Positions 24,072-33,107 are shown, numbered from the stretch's first letter. The stretch is 64,000 nucleotides of DNA from Clostridiales bacterium (GCA_020859945.1 JAJBVG010000003.1:26261-90260), one strand, 5' to 3'. The notes: generated by a model from the sequence alone, not told the origin. Made by a program: numbers and translations.

Positions 24072-24909
24072 GCTTTTTTTTGTTTTTTAACGCCAAATTC
24101 CGCCGCAGCACCCCCGGCCCCCGCCAGGCGAAGGCCCGGTCTCCGTATTTTTCCCGAAAGGTCCGGTTGCTCAGCCCCTCCAAGTCCTCCGGGGCCAGGG
24201 AGGGCAGATAGGGCTGGGCCGCGTCCTGCCCGGTCAGGTCGGACAGGGGCGAGAGGGCAGCGCCCCGGTTGTAGGGGCAGACCTGCTGGCAGAGGTCACA
24301 GCCCCAGATCAGCGGGTGAGCGGCCAGCAGCGCTTCCTCGTCTGCGGTGAGCTGGCCCTTCTTCTGTGTCAGGGCGGAGAGGCATTTGCTCTCGTCGAAG
24401 GGAAGTTCCTCCAGCGCACCGCCGGGACAGGCCCGGACGCAGGCCCCGCAGCCGATGCAGTCCGGCGCGGGCGCGGCGGCGGAAGGCAGCGGCAGGTCAG
24501 TGAGGATGGTCCCCAAAAAGACCCAGCTGCCGTAAGGCTCCACGATGACCAGCCCGTTGCGGCCCAGCACGCCCACTCCCGCCAGCCTTGCGCACTGGCG
24601 CTCGTCCAGAGGGGAGCTGTCGGTTCCGGGGAAGAACCGGTGTTCCGGGTGGTTTTGGGCCAGCTGTTCCGCCACACCCCGGAGCCGCCGGAGCAGGCTC
24701 TGGTGGTAGTCCGCGCCCCGGGCGTAGAGGGAGAGGTTGCCGGGCCGGTCCCCGGCGAAGTAGGGATAGGCCGCCACATAGACCCCCCGGGCCTCCGGGC
24801 AGAGGGCCAGCGCCTTTTGACGGCTTTCCGGGGGCAGACGCAGGTCAGAGAAGGTGCAGGTCCCCCACGCCGCCGCGCCGGACTGCGCGAAAAGTTCCGC
24901 CGTGGTCAT
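24064..24909 (-). CDS. QueG-like iron-sulfur reductase (epoxyqueuosine reductase family)
   Basis: The 281-residue protein has a DUF1730-like N-terminal part with GRNGLVIVEPYGSWVFLGTI and two [4Fe-4S] motifs, CIGCGACVRACPGGAL and CDLCQQVCPYN (about residues 150-220). It ends in a Lys-rich tail. The pattern matches QueG, the cobalamin-dependent enzyme of the last queuosine step, but it is shorter than E. coli QueG, which has extra C-terminal repeats. Short clostridial versions are common. ATG 24909 has GAGGGGG about 7 bases upstream. tadA lies 42 bases upstream on the same strand, so two tRNA wobble-base enzymes may share a transcript. Confidence 0.75.
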   Translation of the reverse strand: MTTAELFAQSGAAAWGTCTFSDLRLPPESRQKALALCPEARGVYVAAYPYFAGDRPGNLSLYARGADYHQSLLRRLRGVAEQLAQNHPEHRFFPGTDSSPLDERQCARLAGVGVLGRNGLVIVEPYGSWVFLGTILTDLPLPSAAAPAPDCIGCGACVRACPGGALEELPFDESKCLSALTQKKGQLTADEEALLAAHPLIWGCDLCQQVCPYNRGAALSPLSDLTGQDAAQPYLPSLAPEDLEGLSNRTFREKYGDRAFAWRGPGVLRRNLALKNKKKQK

Positions 24910-24936
24910 GAAGTCGCCCCCTCTCCGCACTAACAG

Positions 24937-25539
<603 letters not shown>

Positions 25540-25923
25540 CTATTTTTGGTCGCTGTAGTCCACCAGAAATCCACCTTCGGGGAGGTAGAGCGTCTCCTTC
25601 AAAGGTTCCAACAAAGCGTAATCCCCGTACTCGTCCTGCTCAAAGAAAACGTCCTTGTCCACGACACCGGCAATGGCGTACACGCCTTGGTTTTTGCTGC
25701 TGTCTGTGTAAAGGATCATGCACCAGTTGTAGTTGTGCATCATTACATAGTTGAAATACCAGTCCGCCAGGCTTTCTACCGTCGCATCAATGGAGGACAC
25801 GTAAATGATGGAGTATTCCCCGAGCTTTTTGGTGCGCTCGTCGTTTATGACATCCCGTATAACAGCACTGTCATAAATGTGCCGTTCTGTCCGTTTTTCT
25901 TCGCCAAGTCCCTTTTCGTTCAT
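25540..25923 (-). CDS. Unknown 127-aa acidic protein in an AT-rich islet
   Basis: The soluble protein has no signal peptide or membrane helix. It is rich in Tyr and acidic residues (SIIYVSSIDATVESLADWYF; DVFFEQDEYGDYALLEPL). I do not recognise a family. ATG 25923 has GGAGG at suitable distance. The surrounding 25.5-26.3 kb has visibly lower GC and weaker codon bias than its neighbours and is flanked by housekeeping genes, which suggests recent acquisition. It is divergent from the small ribbon-helix-helix gene 144 bases away. Confidence 0.7.
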   Translation of the reverse strand: MNEKGLGEEKRTERHIYDSAVIRDVINDERTKKLGEYSIIYVSSIDATVESLADWYFNYVMMHNYNWCMILYTDSSKNQGVYAIAGVVDKDVFFEQDEYGDYALLEPLKETLYLPEGGFLVDYSDQK

Positions 25924-26067
25924 AATGCCGCCTCCAATTATGTATCGGGTAGATGATACCATTTTGTAACACAAAAGTAAAGTAAATAATTACACCGTTT
26001 TATGTTATAGATTTGCCTCGCTGTTTCACTCTATAATGTAGTCAGGCTCAGCGAAGGAGTGCGCACT

Positions 26068-26250
26068 ATGGAAAAGTTCATCATAACCCCAAAGGAAGAT
26101 AAATCCGTGACCATGACGATTCGGATAGACAAAAAATTACAGGAAAAATACAATGAGTTATCGGCAAAAACGAACCGTTCACGAAACGAACTGATTAGTA
26201 TGGCGCTTCAATATGCGTTGGATCACATGGAAATCAAAGAGAAACCGTAA
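26068..26250 (+). CDS. Ribbon-helix-helix (CopG/Arc-like) small protein, 60 aa
   Basis: After a short N-terminus, SVTMTIRIDKKLQEKYNELS forms the beta-strand plus first helix and NRSRNELISMALQYALD forms the second helix of an RHH fold. Such proteins bind DNA as dimers and are often antitoxins or plasmid-type regulators. ATG 26068 has AAGGAG 8 bases upstream. It is the only gene on its strand and ends at a strong terminator; no toxin gene follows. It could regulate the divergent 25540-25923 gene. Confidence 0.75.
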   Translation: MEKFIITPKEDKSVTMTIRIDKKLQEKYNELSAKTNRSRNELISMALQYALDHMEIKEKP

Positions 26251-26269
26251 AAGGCAAAAATGACATAAA

Positions 26270-26310
26270 AACAGCTTTTCAGTGCAATAAAGCCTGAAAA
26301 GCTGTTCTTT
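26270..26310 (+). terminator. Bidirectional terminator between RHH gene and prmA
   Basis: AACAGCTTTTCAG pairs with CTGAAAAGCTGTT, followed by CTTTTG on the plus strand and by TTTTATG on the minus strand. Confidence 0.85.
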
Positions 26311-26325
26311 TGTTCGATAGAAGTT

Positions 26326-27300
26326 TTACCCCTTCCGGCAGACGTAGGCCACCCAACCCTCCCGCCGGTGCGTTTCCTCAATGACGAAGCCGTTGTCCGT
26401 CAGGGCGCGGGCCACGTCCTCCGCCCGGTGTTCGATGATACCGGAGGTCAGAAAGAGACCGTCCTCCTTCAAAAAGTCCCCCACTACCCCGGCCAGGGGA
26501 ATGATGACATCAGCGATGATGTTGGCCAGCACCAGGTCATATTTCCCGGCCAGGGATCGGCGCAAGGCGGCATCCCCCACCACGTCGCCGGTGTAGACCC
26601 GGAAGCTCTCCGGCCCGATGCCGTTGTAGGCGGCGTTTTCCGCCGCAACGCGGGCGGCCTTGGGGTCGATGTCGCAGCCCACCGCGCTTTTTGCCCCCAG
26701 ACACAGGGCGGCAATGGCTAAAATACCACTCCCCGTCCCCAAATCCAAAACGTTTTCATCAGTTTCCACAAACTTTTCCACAGCCTCCAGGCACAGGCGG
26801 GTGGTGCCGTGGCTGCCGGTGCCGAAGATCAGGCCGGGGTTCAGATAAATGGGGGTGCGGCCCTCCGGGACCGGCTCTCCCCGCATCCATTCGGGAACCA
26901 CATACAGTCGCTCCCCCACCGGGAAGGGCTGGTAATACTTCTTCCAGTTGTTGGACCAGTCCTCCTCCCGCAGGGAGACGGTGGACACCGCCAGAGTACC
27001 GGCGTCCCGGCCCACACGGGCGCGGAAGTCCTCCAGTCCGGCGGTGACTTCGTCCAACCGGTACTGTCCCTCCTCGTCCTGGGTGACGTAGAACTTGACC
27101 CGGCTGACCCCCCGGCGGCTCTCCACCAGGCTCTCGTCCACCTCGTCCCAGAAGGGGCGGCGCTCGTCCTGGAAGTCCGCCAGGTCGCTCTCGTCCTCCA
27201 GCACCAGGCCCACGATGCCGCAGGCGGTCAGGTAGGCCGCCAGCTCGTCCAGGCAGCCGGGGGCGGTGTCAATGGAGACTTCCAGCCAGTATTGATCCAT
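26326..27300 (-). CDS. prmA: Ribosomal protein L11 methyltransferase
   Basis: The 324-residue enzyme trimethylates L11. An N-terminal L11-recognition domain (WLEVSIDTAPGCLDELAAYL) and linker carry DWSNNWKKYYQPFPVGERL and NPGLIFGTGSHGTTRLCLE. They lead to the class I SAM fold with VLDLGTGSGILAIAA, CDIDPKAARVAAENA and VLANIIADVI. Length is normal. ATG 27300 has AGGAGGA upstream. It is monocistronic, ending at the shared terminator. Confidence 0.95.
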   Translation of the reverse strand: MDQYWLEVSIDTAPGCLDELAAYLTACGIVGLVLEDESDLADFQDERRPFWDEVDESLVESRRGVSRVKFYVTQDEEGQYRLDEVTAGLEDFRARVGRDAGTLAVSTVSLREEDWSNNWKKYYQPFPVGERLYVVPEWMRGEPVPEGRTPIYLNPGLIFGTGSHGTTRLCLEAVEKFVETDENVLDLGTGSGILAIAALCLGAKSAVGCDIDPKAARVAAENAAYNGIGPESFRVYTGDVVGDAALRRSLAGKYDLVLANIIADVIIPLAGVVGDFLKEDGLFLTSGIIEHRAEDVARALTDNGFVIEETHRREGWVAYVCRKG

Positions 27301-27349
27301 AATATATTCCTCCTGCGGCGGTTATGTGGATGGTTGCACTTTTCTACAA

Positions 27350-27390
27350 CCGTATGTGTAGGGGCGGCCACGGGCCGCCCCTACAGGTGT
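27350..27390 (-). repeat. Palindromic repeat family A, copy 2 (minimal, inverted)
   Basis: This short copy is the two outer arms joined by a few bases: CGTATGTGTAGGGGCGGCC, ACGG, GCCGCCCCTACAGGTGT. Read on the minus strand, it keeps the flanks ACACCTG and ACACATACG of copies 1 and 4. Confidence 0.85.
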
Positions 27391-27580
27391 ACAGCAATAT
27401 TTTGAGGCGTAGCGATATAAAGTTGATACAAAAGGATAACCCAAAACCCTTACCATGGGTATCATATCCGATTTCCCGCAAAATTGCAACCACGAAAAAA
27501 ACGGCGTGAGGGAATAAAACGCCCGGTTTGGCGCAACCTATCCTCAAACCCGCCGCAGTGCGCACAATGGAGGCATTACT

Positions 27581-28051
27581 ATGGAACTGACCAACGAATC
27601 CGCTCTTTTGCAGGAGGTTTACCAAGGCGCGGCCATGGGCGCGGACGCCATCCGCTACCTGCTGCCCAAGGTGGACAATCCCCGCTTCCGCTCCGACTTA
27701 CAGACCCAGCAGAAGCAGTACAGGCAGACCGCTGCCAACGCGGAGAAGCAGATGAAGGCCCTGGGGGACTGTCCCAGAGACCTGGGCAGCGGGCAGCAGT
27801 CCATGCTCTGGGCCTGCGTCCAGGGCAAGACCCTCTGCAACAAGGAGACCAGCCACCTGGCGGAGCTGATGATCCAGGGCAGCAGCATGGGCATCGTCAA
27901 CCTGACCAAGGTGCTGAACAGCTACACCCCCGCCGACCCGCTGGACGACCCCGCCGGGCAGCAGGCCCAGCAACAGGCCAGGGAGCTGGCCCAGACCGCG
28001 ATCCAGGCGGAGGAGGACAACATCAACCGGCTGAAAACCTATTTGCAGTAA
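27581..28051 (+). CDS. Unknown helical protein, 156 aa (ferritin-like four-helix type)
   Basis: The protein is almost entirely amphipathic helix with a Gln-rich character (LLQEVYQGAAMGADAIRYLL; TQQKQYRQTAANAEKQMKAL; TSHLAELMIQGSSMGIVNLT; EEDNINRLKTYLQ). The layout suggests four long helices, as in DUF2383/ferritin-like or spore-coat-F-like proteins, but no metal-ligand pattern is complete. ATG 27581 has GGAGG at normal spacing. Similar proteins occur widely in gut clostridia without assigned function. It is monocistronic. Confidence 0.7.
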   Translation: MELTNESALLQEVYQGAAMGADAIRYLLPKVDNPRFRSDLQTQQKQYRQTAANAEKQMKALGDCPRDLGSGQQSMLWACVQGKTLCNKETSHLAELMIQGSSMGIVNLTKVLNSYTPADPLDDPAGQQAQQQARELAQTAIQAEEDNINRLKTYLQ

Positions 28052-28057
28052 AACAAG

Positions 28058-28090
28058 GGACAGGGGAGGATTTTTGCGCCTCTCCTGTCC
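28058..28090 (+). terminator. Probable terminator
   Basis: GGACAGGGGAGG pairs with CCTCTCCTGTCC; the following tract is only TAATTT. Confidence 0.5.
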
Positions 28091-28093
28091 TAA

Positions 28094-28138
28094 TTTAGCT
28101 ATTAGCCGTTAGCTCTTAGCCGTTAGCTCTTAGCCTGT
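28094..28138 (+). repeat. 7-bp-period degenerate tandem repeat (TTAGCNN type), six units
   Basis: The units TTAGCTA, TTAGCCG, TTAGCTC, TTAGCCG, TTAGCTC and TTAGCCT follow without gaps. This is the longest array of the kind in the window. Confidence 0.8.
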
Positions 28139-28156
28139 AATTGCTAAATTCCGCGG

Positions 28157-28257
28157 TTATCCCTTTGAATCAGTCGTGTCGGTGATTCCGGCGAAAACCC
28201 CTCCGTCGCGGCTTGCGCCGCGCCACCTCCCCTTTCAGGGGCGGCAAGAGGGGCAGT
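28157..28257 (+). repeat. Repeat family B, copy 2
   Basis: Same block order as at 6424-6529: TATCCCTTTGAATCAG, ATTCCGGCGAAAACCCCTCC, an internal hairpin (GGCTTGCGCC region), CCTCCCCTTTCAGGGG, GGCAAGAGGGG. The remaining gap 28258-28403 before mntP holds CAAGCACTATCCC and no recognisable riboswitch. Confidence 0.75.
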
Positions 28258-28403
28258 CGGTTGCCAGATGATAGTTCTTTGTAGGAACCTTGTACTATGT
28301 TGGGCAAAGCCACTGACCAAACAGCAAGCACTATCCCAGCTAACAGCTCATGCCGCAGGCATACCCCTTGTCCCCGCCGCATATCCTCCCATGAGGTGAT
28401 GCT

Positions 28404-28961
28404 GTGGTTTCCGTATGTCTGATTGCGCTGAGCCTGGCGGTGGACGCCGCCGCCGCCTCTGTCTGCTGCGGCCTGTCCTCCCCCGGATTCCGTCGCCGGG
28501 ACGGGGTGCGGCTGGGGCTGTGGTTTGGGGGATTCCAGTTTGGAATGACCCTCTTGGGCGGCATGGCTGGGGGCGAGCTGAACGAACACTGCCGTCTCAT
28601 CGGCGGTATGGTGGCCTTTGGTCTGCTGACGTACTTAGGGGGGCGGATGCTGCTGGACGCGCTGGCGCCGGTGGCCGGGGAGCCGCCGGTCTACGCCCTG
28701 ACCACCCCCGCTGTGGCGGCGCTGGCCCTGGCCACCAGCCTGGACGCCCTGGCGGTGGGAGTTTCCGTGGCCTTTCTGGAGGTGGGGCTGTGGAAGTCTG
28801 CCGCCGTCATCGGCGCGGTGGCCTTCGTTCTGTCGCTGCTGGGGAGCCTGCTGGGGAAGCAGATCGGGCAGCGGGTCCAGCGGTGGGCCAGCGCGGGAGG
28901 CGGTCTGGCCCTGGCCTGCATCGGCGCAAAAATCCTGTGGGGCGTGCTGGCCGGGCAGTAA
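28404..28961 (+). CDS. mntP: Manganese efflux pump
   Basis: The 185-residue protein has six predicted helices in two repeats. Both carry the MntP motif with membrane aspartates: ALSLAVDAAAASVCCGL (Asp about residue 14) and ALATSLDALAVGVSVAF (Asp about residue 113). It exports Mn2+. The start is a GTG at 28404 with GAGGTGA upstream; no in-frame ATG fits. The Mn-responsive yybP-ykoY leader often seen with mntP was looked for and not found. It is monocistronic and surrounded by repeats. Confidence 0.9.
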   Translation: MVSVCLIALSLAVDAAAASVCCGLSSPGFRRRDGVRLGLWFGGFQFGMTLLGGMAGGELNEHCRLIGGMVAFGLLTYLGGRMLLDALAPVAGEPPVYALTTPAVAALALATSLDALAVGVSVAFLEVGLWKSAAVIGAVAFVLSLLGSLLGKQIGQRVQRWASAGGGLALACIGAKILWGVLAGQ

Positions 28962-29401
28962 AGGAGACTCTCTTTTATTAGTCATCCCCTTGAAGCAGCC
29001 CAGTTTAGTGGCTGGTGAATAGTGGCTAGAAAGTAGGCGTTTCTGCTAAAAATCCAATATTTATGGGAGAAAACCGACACCAGACGACAAGCACTATCCC
29101 CTCTTGCCTCCCCTGAAAGGGGAGGAGGGCCGCCGCCTTTTGGCGGTGGCGGAGGGGTTTCAAAACTCGACAAAAAAACAAGATCTCAGAAAAGAATAAC
29201 GGATACCGCGAGACAACACACGGGGCTGCGCCGCATGGCGCAGCCCCGGCTTCAAATAAACGGCGGACCCGCTGGAAAACAGGAGGGTAAATCTCATTTT
29301 AGAAGGGATCATGAAAAACTTGCAGCCAAGCCAGCCACAAACAAGGAAAGGAAGGCCGCGGGTCTGCCGCATTTGACGAAAGGGGTTAAGACCACGGGAG
29401 A
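28962..29401. other. Repeat-filled intergenic region without a gene
   Basis: The 440 bases hold a TAGTGRY-type heptad stretch (29005-29031), repeat B copy 3 (29088-29162) and a hairpin GGGGCTGCGCC/GGCGCAGCCCC (29222-29247) that may serve as an uxuA terminator but lacks a T-run. I see no coding frame with a ribosome site. Confidence 0.6.
29088..29162 (-). repeat. Repeat family B, copy 3 (inverted, partial)
   Basis: On the minus strand it reads GAAACCCCTCC, a hairpin GCCGCC/GGCGGC region, CTCCCCTTTCAGGGGAGG and GGGGATAGTGCTTG. The left block found in copies 1 and 2 is missing. Confidence 0.75.
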
Positions 29402-30472
29402 TTAAATCTTGCCGTCCAGCCGGTCCAGCATATCCCAGCAGCCCAGCAGGTACATGATGCCCAGCGCCCGGTCGTACAGGCCGTAACCGGGTCGGCAGAC
29501 CTCGCCCCAGATGTGGCGGCCATGGTCGGGCCGGATGTAGCCGTCAAAGCCGCAGTCGTGGTAGGCCCGCATGATTTCCAAAATCTGCGTGTCGCCGTCG
29601 CAGTCCCGGTGAGAGGCTTCGGAGAAGTCGCCGTTGGGGAAGTGCTTCACGTTGCGGATGTGGGCAAAGGCGATGCGGTCGCAGTAGGTGCGGATGATGT
29701 CGGGAATGTCGTTGTCCTTATTGGCCCCCAGCGAGCCGGAGCAGAGACACAGGCAGTTGTACTCGTCGTCCACCATGGACAGGAACCGCCCGATGGACTC
29801 CTTGTCCACCAGCAGGCGGGGCAGGCCGAAGATGTCCCATGGGGGATCGTCCGGGTGAATAGCCATTTTGATACCAGTCTCCCGGCAGGTGGGCATAATG
29901 GCCTCCAGGAAGTATTTCAGGTTCTCCCAGAGCTTTTCCTTGGTGACGGGGCGGTACATCTCAAACAGCTCGTCCAGCTTGGCCATGCGCTCCGGCTCCC
30001 AGCCGGGGAAGGTCATGCCGTGGAGGTTCTCCAGGATGTAGTTGGCCATCTCCTTGTAGTCCTGCTGGATTTTCGCCGCCTCATAGTACAGGGCGGTGGA
30101 GCCGTCCCCCATGGGGTGGAACAGGTCGGTGCGGGTCCAGTCGAAGATGGGCATAAAGTTATAGGTGACGACCTTGACGCCGAACTTGGACAGGTTCCGC
30201 AGGGTGGTCTTGTAGTTCTCGATGTACTTGTCCCGGGTGGGCAGGCCCACCTTGATGTCGTCGTGGACGTTGACGGACTCCACCACGTCCATGTTGAAGC
30301 CGTAGCCCTCGATCTGCTGGCGGGCGACCTCGATTTCGTCCACTTCCCAGACCTCGCCGGGCTGTTTGTCGTGCAAGGCCCAGACCAGGCCGGTCACGCC
30401 GGGAATCTGCTTGATCTGCTCCTGGGTGATGCTGTCGTTGCCCTCGCCGTACCAGCGAAATGTCATTTGCAT
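29402..30472 (-). CDS. uxuA: Mannonate dehydratase
   Basis: The 356-residue enzyme dehydrates D-mannonate to 2-keto-3-deoxygluconate. It is a xylose-isomerase-like TIM barrel with the UxuA signatures FRWYGEGNDSITQEQIKQIP at the start, TYNFMPIFDWTRTDL, KMAIHPDDPPWDIFGLPR, LCSGSLGANKDNDI, FAHIRNVKHFPNGDFSE and YIRPDHGRHIWGE. Metal-ligand Cys, His and Asp are present in these. Length is on the short side, as in Firmicutes. ATG 30472 has GAGGAGG 7 bases upstream. It follows uxuB after 96 bases on the same strand; its product feeds the KDG kinase. Confidence 0.97.
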   Translation of the reverse strand: MQMTFRWYGEGNDSITQEQIKQIPGVTGLVWALHDKQPGEVWEVDEIEVARQQIEGYGFNMDVVESVNVHDDIKVGLPTRDKYIENYKTTLRNLSKFGVKVVTYNFMPIFDWTRTDLFHPMGDGSTALYYEAAKIQQDYKEMANYILENLHGMTFPGWEPERMAKLDELFEMYRPVTKEKLWENLKYFLEAIMPTCRETGIKMAIHPDDPPWDIFGLPRLLVDKESIGRFLSMVDDEYNCLCLCSGSLGANKDNDIPDIIRTYCDRIAFAHIRNVKHFPNGDFSEASHRDCDGDTQILEIMRAYHDCGFDGYIRPDHGRHIWGEVCRPGYGLYDRALGIMYLLGCWDMLDRLDGKI

Positions 30473-30568
30473 AGAGTTTCCTCCTCTTTTTGGTGTGGGG
30501 GACTGCCGTTCACGCTTGGGGCCTGGGGGCGGCAGTCCCGCCAATGGTGATTTGGTCAGGGTACGCAA

Positions 30569-32179
30569 TTAGCCTACATATTTGTGCAGGGTGGCGCGGA
30601 CCGCGCCGGGTCCCGCCAGTTCCTCTTTCAGATAGCCCTCGACCTTGGCCGCCAGAGGGGTCTCCGTCAGGTCGGAGCCGAAAATGGCGGTGTTGGAGAG
30701 GATGGGCTGGAGCTTGCCCGCGACGCTCTCCGGGTCGCCCAGCTCTACCCCGGCGAGCATGGCCTGCATATCCGCCTTCATGGGGTCGGCGGAGACCTCC
30801 ATGGGCGCGCCGTTGTCATCCACTGCCAGCAGGTAGCGCAGCCAGCCCGCGATGGCCAGGGGAATGGCCACCAGCTGGTCCAAATCCTTGCCCTCGCTGC
30901 GGTAGCTCTTGATGGTCTCGCCGTAGCGGACGGGAATCTTCTGGGAGGTATCGGTGGCGATGCGCTGGGGCGTGTCGGGCATGTAGGGGTTGGGCAGACG
31001 CTCGTTGACCACCTCGTCGATGAACGCCTTGGGGGAGAGAATTTCCGGGTCCACCACCACGGGCAGTCCCTCCTGATAGCCCAGCCGCTTGACGAGATTG
31101 GACAAATCCTCGTCCTTCATCTCGTCGCAGATGAGGGTATACCCCAGCAGACAGCCGTAAACGGCCAGCGCCGTGTGCAGGGGGTTCAGGCAGGTAGTGA
31201 CCTTCATGGTCTCGGACTTGTTGACGGTAGCGCGGGTGCCGAAGTAGACCCCCGCCTTCTCCAGCGGCGGACGGCCATTGGGGAAGGTGTCCTCGATGAC
31301 CAGATACTGGGGCCGCTCCGCGTTGACGAAGGGGGCGATGAAGGTGCCCTTGGCGGTTTTCACCGGGGCGATGTCCTCGATTCCGGCCTCCTCCAGCGCC
31401 TTTTGCACAGCGGGAGCGGGTCGGGGAGTGATTTTGTCGATCATGGACCAGGGAAAGGCGATGGTTTTCTCGTCGGTCAGGTAATCCATGAAGCCCTGGT
31501 CCACAAAGCCTTTCTCCAGCCAGGCTTTGGCAATCTCCATCACGGAAGCCTGGAGTTTTTCGCCGTTGTGGGAGCAGTTGTCCATGGACACCACGGCCAG
31601 GGGATACTTTCCGGCCTTGTACCGCTCCAGCAGCAGGGCGCAGACGATGCTCATGGCGTGGCGGGCGGCGGCGGGGCCTTCCTCCATGTCGGCCACGACA
31701 ACAGGCATCAGGGAGCCGTCCACCCGCCGCAGGGCGTAGCCCTTCTCGGTGATGGTGAAGGAGATCATCTGGAGGCCAGGGTCGGTGAAAATTTCCTTCA
31801 TCCGGGCCATGTTCGCGGGGTTGGTGCTGTCCACCGCGATGCCCTCCACAATGCCCGCCTGAATCTCACGGTCAAAGGAGCCGTCGGCGTTCAGGGTGAC
31901 GTTGAGGGTCAGGTTGTCGAAGGGGTCGTAGATGTCGGAGATAATGCCGTAGTCGAAGGTCTCCGCGGCGATGATGCCCCGGTCGCAGACCCCCGCGTTC
32001 AGCATCCGCTGGGCCAGGGAGCCGATGAAGCCCCGGAAGATGTTGCCCGCTCCGAAGTGGACCCACATGGGGTTGGCTTTGGTGCGGGTCGCCACCTGCT
32101 CCGCGTCATACTGGGGCAGGGTGACGCCCGCGGCGGCCCAGCCCGCTTTGTCCTGTAAGGAAGCAAGGTTCAGTTTCAT
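30569..32179 (-). CDS. uxuB: Fructuronate reductase / mannitol dehydrogenase family
   Basis: The 536-residue NAD-dependent oxidoreductase has an N-terminal Rossmann part (HFGAGNIFRGFIGSLAQRML) and the family signature VVSMDNCSHNGEKL near residue 205. The C-terminal mannitol-dehydrogenase domain carries the catalytic Lys region (CLNPLHTALAVYGCLLGY). In this context it should reduce fructuronate to mannonate, the step before UxuA. ATG 32179 has AAGGAG 8 bases upstream. It is the first gene of uxuB-uxuA and is divergent from the GntR regulator. Other polyol dehydrogenase activity cannot be excluded on sequence alone. Confidence 0.92.
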   Translation of the reverse strand: MKLNLASLQDKAGWAAAGVTLPQYDAEQVATRTKANPMWVHFGAGNIFRGFIGSLAQRMLNAGVCDRGIIAAETFDYGIISDIYDPFDNLTLNVTLNADGSFDREIQAGIVEGIAVDSTNPANMARMKEIFTDPGLQMISFTITEKGYALRRVDGSLMPVVVADMEEGPAAARHAMSIVCALLLERYKAGKYPLAVVSMDNCSHNGEKLQASVMEIAKAWLEKGFVDQGFMDYLTDEKTIAFPWSMIDKITPRPAPAVQKALEEAGIEDIAPVKTAKGTFIAPFVNAERPQYLVIEDTFPNGRPPLEKAGVYFGTRATVNKSETMKVTTCLNPLHTALAVYGCLLGYTLICDEMKDEDLSNLVKRLGYQEGLPVVVDPEILSPKAFIDEVVNERLPNPYMPDTPQRIATDTSQKIPVRYGETIKSYRSEGKDLDQLVAIPLAIAGWLRYLLAVDDNGAPMEVSADPMKADMQAMLAGVELGDPESVAGKLQPILSNTAIFGSDLTETPLAAKVEGYLKEELAGPGAVRATLHKYVG

Positions 32180-32308
32180 AGCAAACGCTCCTTCTCTGCC
32201 GCTTGGGTGGTTCACGCACGCTCCAGCGGCAGCGGAACGTGCGGATGGTTCAATTTTTGGGAAATCTGTAAAATTTTTTGATTGTTTTTCATTCAGAGAA
32301 AATGCCCA

Positions 32309-32359
32309 TTGACCTTTTCGCCAAAAGTCATTACAATAGGGTTGCCATGTTTGTGACAA
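32309..32359 (+). promoter_or_regulatory. Promoter and operator candidate of the GntR gene
   Basis: TTGACC (32309-32314), 17 bases, TACAAT (32332-32337). The palindrome TTGTGACAA (32351-32359) lies just past the expected start of transcription; its GT-x-AC core resembles FadR-subfamily GntR sites, so autorepression is likely. No clear promoter for uxuB was found on the other strand of this gap. Confidence 0.6.
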
Positions 32360-32403
32360 CTGCCGCCTACCATATACACATAAATGAGGTGAGTACCATC
32401 AAA

Positions 32404-33084
32404 GTGACAGAACGCTTTCCCCAGGAGACCGGGCGCTCCTACGCTTACCGCATGATCCGTGAAAATATCATCTCCACCGAGTTGGCTCCAGGCAGTCTGG
32501 TCAGCGAAAAGGAGCTGGCCCAGCAACTGAACTTGTCCCGCACCCCCGTCCGGGAGTCGCTGATCGACCTGGCCCAGGTGGGAATTGTAGAGGTGTTTCC
32601 CCAGCGCGGCAGCCGCATTTCCTACATCAACTGCGAAATGGTGGAAGAGGCCCAGTTTGCGCGTTTCGCTCTGGAACACGCCGCCTGCCACCGCCTTTGT
32701 TCGGAGGAGACCCTGCCCGACCTGTCGGTGCTGGCGGAGAATATCAACGCCCAGCAGCAGGCTTTGGCCGAGGGCGACAACGCCGCGTTCCTCAAGCTGG
32801 ACGATGAATTTCACCAGTCCCTTTTTCAGCTGGCGGGGCTGTCCCACATCTTCCAGCTCATCAGCAGCTTTGCCATCCACTTCGACCGGATGCGCAGCCT
32901 GTCCCTCGGCGTGGCAGACGTGAACAAGCTGGTAGCCGACCACATAGAGCTGGCGGACTGCCTCGCCGCACAGGACGAGGTTTCCATCAACCAGGTGTTG
33001 GAACGCCACCTGAACCGCTACAAAATTGACGAGGAAGCCATTCGCCGCGCGCACCCCACCTTTTTCCCGGAGGGAGACCGCTGA
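32404..33084 (+). CDS. GntR-family (FadR subfamily) regulator of hexuronate genes
   Basis: The 226-residue protein has an N-terminal winged helix (SYAYRMIRENIISTELAPGS, then EKELAQQLNLSRTPVRESL and the wing VFPQRGSRISYI). The all-helical FCD ligand domain shows metal-site residues, including DEFHQSLF and DHIELADCL. The FCD domain in such regulators binds sugar acids. The GTG at 32404 was chosen for GAGGTGA upstream; longer frames overlap the promoter. Position between uxuB and the GH31/TRAP genes makes it the probable controller of both, which is inference. Confidence 0.85.
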   Translation: MTERFPQETGRSYAYRMIRENIISTELAPGSLVSEKELAQQLNLSRTPVRESLIDLAQVGIVEVFPQRGSRISYINCEMVEEAQFARFALEHAACHRLCSEETLPDLSVLAENINAQQQALAEGDNAAFLKLDDEFHQSLFQLAGLSHIFQLISSFAIHFDRMRSLSLGVADVNKLVADHIELADCLAAQDEVSINQVLERHLNRYKIDEEAIRRAHPTFFPEGDR

Positions 33085-33107
33085 CGCGGCCAAAACTGCC
33101 CTTCCCG

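Noticed and set aside
28094..28138. CRISPR array
   Set aside because: The repeats are 7 bases with no spacers of constant length, and there are no cas genes in the window.
28258..28403. yybP-ykoY manganese riboswitch before mntP
   Set aside because: The conserved GGGGAGTAG-type stem and loops of that riboswitch could not be found; the gap contains repeat-derived sequence.
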